Origin: Pseudomonas sp. DTU_2021_1001937_2_SI_NGA_ILE_001
GTDB taxonomy: Bacteria; Pseudomonadota; Gammaproteobacteria; Pseudomonadales; Pseudomonadaceae
NCBI RefSeq assembly: GCF_032463525.1
Contig: NZ_CP135971.1
Coordinates: 1,488,001 to 1,552,000, forward strand
DNA: 64,000 nucleotides
Reading direction: 5' to 3'
Each line of letters opens with the position of its first letter. The first letter of the stretch is position 1. The notes beneath the pieces are model-generated. The model was not told the DNA's origin. It worked only from the letters and a program-made list of their open reading frames with translations, and searched no databases. Below, piece by piece: positions 61,822 to 64,000 of this stretch. The translations under genes and the position numbers were made by a program.

Positions 61822-61928
61822 TGTAACACCGCCGATACACAGGCCACATCCCGGCGACAACTGAACCGCTGAAGCTGGCAGCGCCGATGGAAAACCGTCG
61901 GCGTCCAACCCTTCAGGGAGTCAGCCCG

Positions 61929-62672
61929 ATGATCAATGGAATCAGTAGCGGTTATTCCAGCTATACCAGCAGCAGCACCCTCGCCAGCACTCAGAGCAAG
62001 CGCTTCCAGGAAACGCTGTTGAGCAAACTGGATGCCGATGAAGATGGCAGTGTCAGCCAGGAAGAGCTCAGCTCTGCACTGAGCAGCGACAGCAAGGACG
62101 GTATCACCGTCAGCCTGAGCCAGGCGTTCAGTTCGCTGGACAGCGACGATGACGATAACCTGAGCGCCGAGGAACTCGCCGCCTTCGCCCCACCGGCGCC
62201 ACCGAAGGAAGGCTTCGACGCCTCGGCGCTGGCTGAAGGTCTGCTGGGTGCGCTGGACAGCGATAGCGACGGCGCGATCAGCAGCGACGAGCTGACCACC
62301 GGCCTGAGCGCCGCCGGCAGCAGCGCGGACAGCAGTAAAGTGTTCGATGCGCTGGACACCAATAAGGATGGCAGTGTCAGCATCGAAGAACTCACTGCTG
62401 CACTGCAGCCGCAGCAACCGCCTGGCGGCATGCCACCTGCCACTCCACAAGGCCAGGCAAGCAGCAACTTGGACAGCGAAGGCCTGTTCAGTGCCCTGGA
62501 CACTGACGATGAAAGCAGCGCCAGCGAGTTGAGCCAGGCTGATAACACTCAGACCAGCAACGCCAACCCGATGAGCGCACAAGCCCTGAACCGGATGATC
62601 GCCGCCCTGGGCGAGCGCTATGACACCGAGGGTTCGCAGAAGGCCGGCCGCTACCTGAATACCGCGGCCTGA
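61929..62672 (+). CDS. EF-hand calcium-binding protein (XopAW-like)
   Basis: ATG 61929 (MINGISSGYSSYTSSS) after GGGAG gives 247 residues. Four canonical EF-hand loops are visible: D35-E46 (DADEDGSVSQEE), D71-E82 (DSDDDDNLSAEE), D110-E121 (DSDSDGAISSDE) and D143-E154 (DTNKDGSVSIEE). A degenerate fifth starts at D191 (DTDDESSASE). The linkers are Ser/Pro/Ala-rich. The architecture resembles the XopAW family of EF-hand proteins found in Xanthomonas and Pseudomonas. No cleavable signal peptide is evident; the Ser/Thr-rich N-terminus resembles some secreted proteins, but that is weak. It lies ~107 bp downstream of the sensor kinase, so Ca2+-related regulation of the pair is worth considering. Confidence 0.88.
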   Translation: MINGISSGYSSYTSSSTLASTQSKRFQETLLSKLDADEDGSVSQEELSSALSSDSKDGITVSLSQAFSSLDSDDDDNLSAEELAAFAPPAPPKEGFDASALAEGLLGALDSDSDGAISSDELTTGLSAAGSSADSSKVFDALDTNKDGSVSIEELTAALQPQQPPGGMPPATPQGQASSNLDSEGLFSALDTDDESSASELSQADNTQTSNANPMSAQALNRMIAALGERYDTEGSQKAGRYLNTAA

Positions 62673-62702
62673 GCCGCGGCATTCGAAGCTTGCCTTCCCC
62701 CT

Positions 62703-62790
62703 GTAGAAGCGGCTTTAGCCGCGAAAGCGCCAGGAAATTCACCGCAACTGCTGTGAACATCAGGAGCTTCGCGGCTGAAGCCGCTCCTAC
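62703..62790. repeat. REP pair (inverted) with an intact IS110 target
   Basis: Arm 1 has AGCGGCTTTAGCCGCGAAAG (62707-62726) and arm 2 GCTTCGCGGCTGAAGCCGCT (62766-62785) followed by CCTAC. The run AAGCCGCTCCTAC (62778-62790) is identical to the reconstructed empty site of the IS110 element, so this pair is an unoccupied target. Confidence 0.9.
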
Positions 62791-62807
62791 TGAAAGCCTA
62801 AAGAAGC

Positions 62808-63857
62808 TCAGACGCGAGACGGACGCCGTGCCTCCTCCACCCAGTTGGTCAGCAGGCTGTAGGCCACCGCCAGCAAGGTCGGGCCGATGAACAGGCCAAT
62901 GAAGCCGAAGGCCAGCAGGCCACCAAACACTCCGAGCAGCACGATGACCAGTGGCAGGTTGCCGCCGCGGCTGATCAGGTAAGGCTTGAGCACGTTGTCC
63001 ACGCCACTGATGACGAACGTCCCCCACAGGCCCATAAACACCGCCATGCCGTACTCGCCCTGCCAGACCAGCCAGGCGGTGGCGGGAATCCACACCAGCG
63101 GCGGCCCCATGGGGATCAGGCTGAACAGGAAAGTCAGAATGCCCAGTACCAGCGCACCGGGAATGCCGGCGATGAGAAAGCCGATCAGCGCCAGCAGCGC
63201 TTGGGCCGCTGCGGTACCGATCACCCCATTGACGACCCGCTGTACCGTGCCGGCCACCAGGTCGAGGTATTCCTGGGCACGATCGCCGATCAAGCGCTCC
63301 AGCAGGCGCAGTACGAAGGCTGCCAGGCGCGGCCCGTCGCGGTAGAAGAAGAACGCGAAGACAATGCTCAGGCTCAGTTCGAGAATGCCGCCGCCAATCT
63401 GCGCGCTGCGCGCCAGCAGCCAGTTGCCGACCTGGCCCAGGTAAGGCTTGACCGCCGCCATCATCGCCGCGCCCTGCTCGTCGATGGTGTTCCAGAAACC
63501 CACCAGGCGCTCACCCACCAGCGGCAGACCGGCCAGCCACGCGGGCGGGTCCGGCAGGCCGTCGACCTGCACGTCACGAATGAAATTGGTGGCATCACGA
63601 ACGTGATCGGCGAGGTTGAAACCCAACCACACCAAGGGGGCGGCCACCAGGATCAGCCAGCCCAGGCACATCAGCGTCGCCGCCACGCTTTCCCGGCCCC
63701 GGCACAAGCGGGTCAACAGGCGCATCAGCGGCCAACTGGCGAAGGCCAGCACCGCGCCCCAGACCAGTGCCGACCAGAACGGCGCCATCACCCAGAAGCA
63801 CGCCCCCAGCAAGGCCAGCAGCAGAATCTGCACCAGCAGACGGTCGTTATTGAGCAT
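62808..63857 (-). CDS. AI-2E/YdiK family membrane protein
   Basis: The 349-residue protein (ATG 63857; a TTG one codon earlier is possible) belongs to the UPF0118/AI-2E exporter-like family. It has two N-terminal helices (~8-45), a third at ~65-85, a soluble region (~90-145, DATNFIRDVQVDGLPDPPAWLAGLPLVGERL), and a C-terminal helix bundle. The bundle contains the family motifs SIVFAFFFYRDGPRLA, VVNGVIGTAAAQALLALIGFLIAGIPGALVLGILTFLFSLIPMGPPLVWIPA and GVDNVLKPYLISRGGNLPLVIVLLGVFGGLLAFGFIGLFIGPTLLAVAYSLL. It is closest to the YdiK subgroup. Transport substrate cannot be inferred from sequence. Confidence 0.92.
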   Translation of the reverse strand: MLNNDRLLVQILLLALLGACFWVMAPFWSALVWGAVLAFASWPLMRLLTRLCRGRESVAATLMCLGWLILVAAPLVWLGFNLADHVRDATNFIRDVQVDGLPDPPAWLAGLPLVGERLVGFWNTIDEQGAAMMAAVKPYLGQVGNWLLARSAQIGGGILELSLSIVFAFFFYRDGPRLAAFVLRLLERLIGDRAQEYLDLVAGTVQRVVNGVIGTAAAQALLALIGFLIAGIPGALVLGILTFLFSLIPMGPPLVWIPATAWLVWQGEYGMAVFMGLWGTFVISGVDNVLKPYLISRGGNLPLVIVLLGVFGGLLAFGFIGLFIGPTLLAVAYSLLTNWVEEARRPSRV

Positions 63858-63963
63858 CAAGGCACCCGTTTACGAGTAGGGAAAGACTGAAGGCCCGAGC
63901 ATAGCGGGCCGGCAGTATCGCCGTCTGCACTGACGTGCGGTCGAGGCAGGTTCAGGGGCAAGG

Positions 63964-64000
63964 CTAGCGGATTACCTCAAGGCGCAGGCCAGGCTTCTGT
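63964..64000 (-). CDS. Possible C-terminus of a minus-strand gene cut by the window edge
   Basis: Read on the minus strand from the window end, one frame gives Q-K-P-G-L-R-L-E-V-I-R followed by TAG (63964-63966). Eleven residues are too few to identify a family, and the two other frames are no better. Reported only as a candidate. Confidence 0.25.
   Translation of the reverse strand, partial: QKPGLRLEVIR

Overview
The window looks like a chromosomal segment of a fluorescent Pseudomonas, most likely of the P. putida group. This rests on high GC content, REP elements with the arm core GCGGCT-NN-AGCCGC, GreB, KdpFABCDE and MoxR/DUF58/TgpA proteins of Pseudomonas type, and RHS proteins of a kind common in that genus. 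No rRNA, tRNA or CRISPR array was found. I ran no database search: family names come from motif recognition.

Layout. 1-7 kb is housekeeping: a partial exported protein, greB, two unknown genes, DoxX, an MltF-like lytic transglycosylase, tatD and a chemotaxis receptor. 7.0-8.3 kb is an IS110-family element sitting in the second arm of a REP pair. Its left non-coding end holds a legible bridge-RNA locus whose target guides match the REP insertion site. 8.4-16 kb holds a DUF962 membrane protein, an acyl-CoA thioesterase, a CHAD protein, the overlapping moxR-DUF58-tgpA operon, a small lipoprotein and a patatin-like protein. 16-24 kb is a complete kdpFABCDE potassium-uptake operon on the minus strand.

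24-60 kb is an accessory surface/toxin-like island. On the minus strand, one Ig-like protein gene and four tandem paralogues precede a giant RHS gene and two small stand-alone RHS-core genes. The four paralogues share an N-terminal GW-(D/G) start resembling P47/TULIP lipid-binding proteins, a YLIPDD motif and C-terminal Ig-like modules. A second giant RHS gene diverges on the plus strand, so two homologous RHS genes flank the P47-like operon in inverted orientation. Next come a chaperone-usher fimbrial operon whose main pilin gene is frameshifted, two more Ig-like proteins related to the first, and a pertactin-type autotransporter. The island has no visible T6SS, Tc-A/Tc-B or immunity genes.

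60-64 kb returns to core-like genes: an OmpR-type two-component pair whose sensor has a His/Pro-rich periplasmic loop, an EF-hand calcium-binding protein, a REP pair with an unoccupied IS110 target, and an AI-2E/YdiK-type membrane protein.

The most notable items are the REP-programmed IS110 bridge RNA and the P47-like/Ig-like/RHS gene cluster, which may be an undescribed multi-protein secreted or lipid-interacting system.
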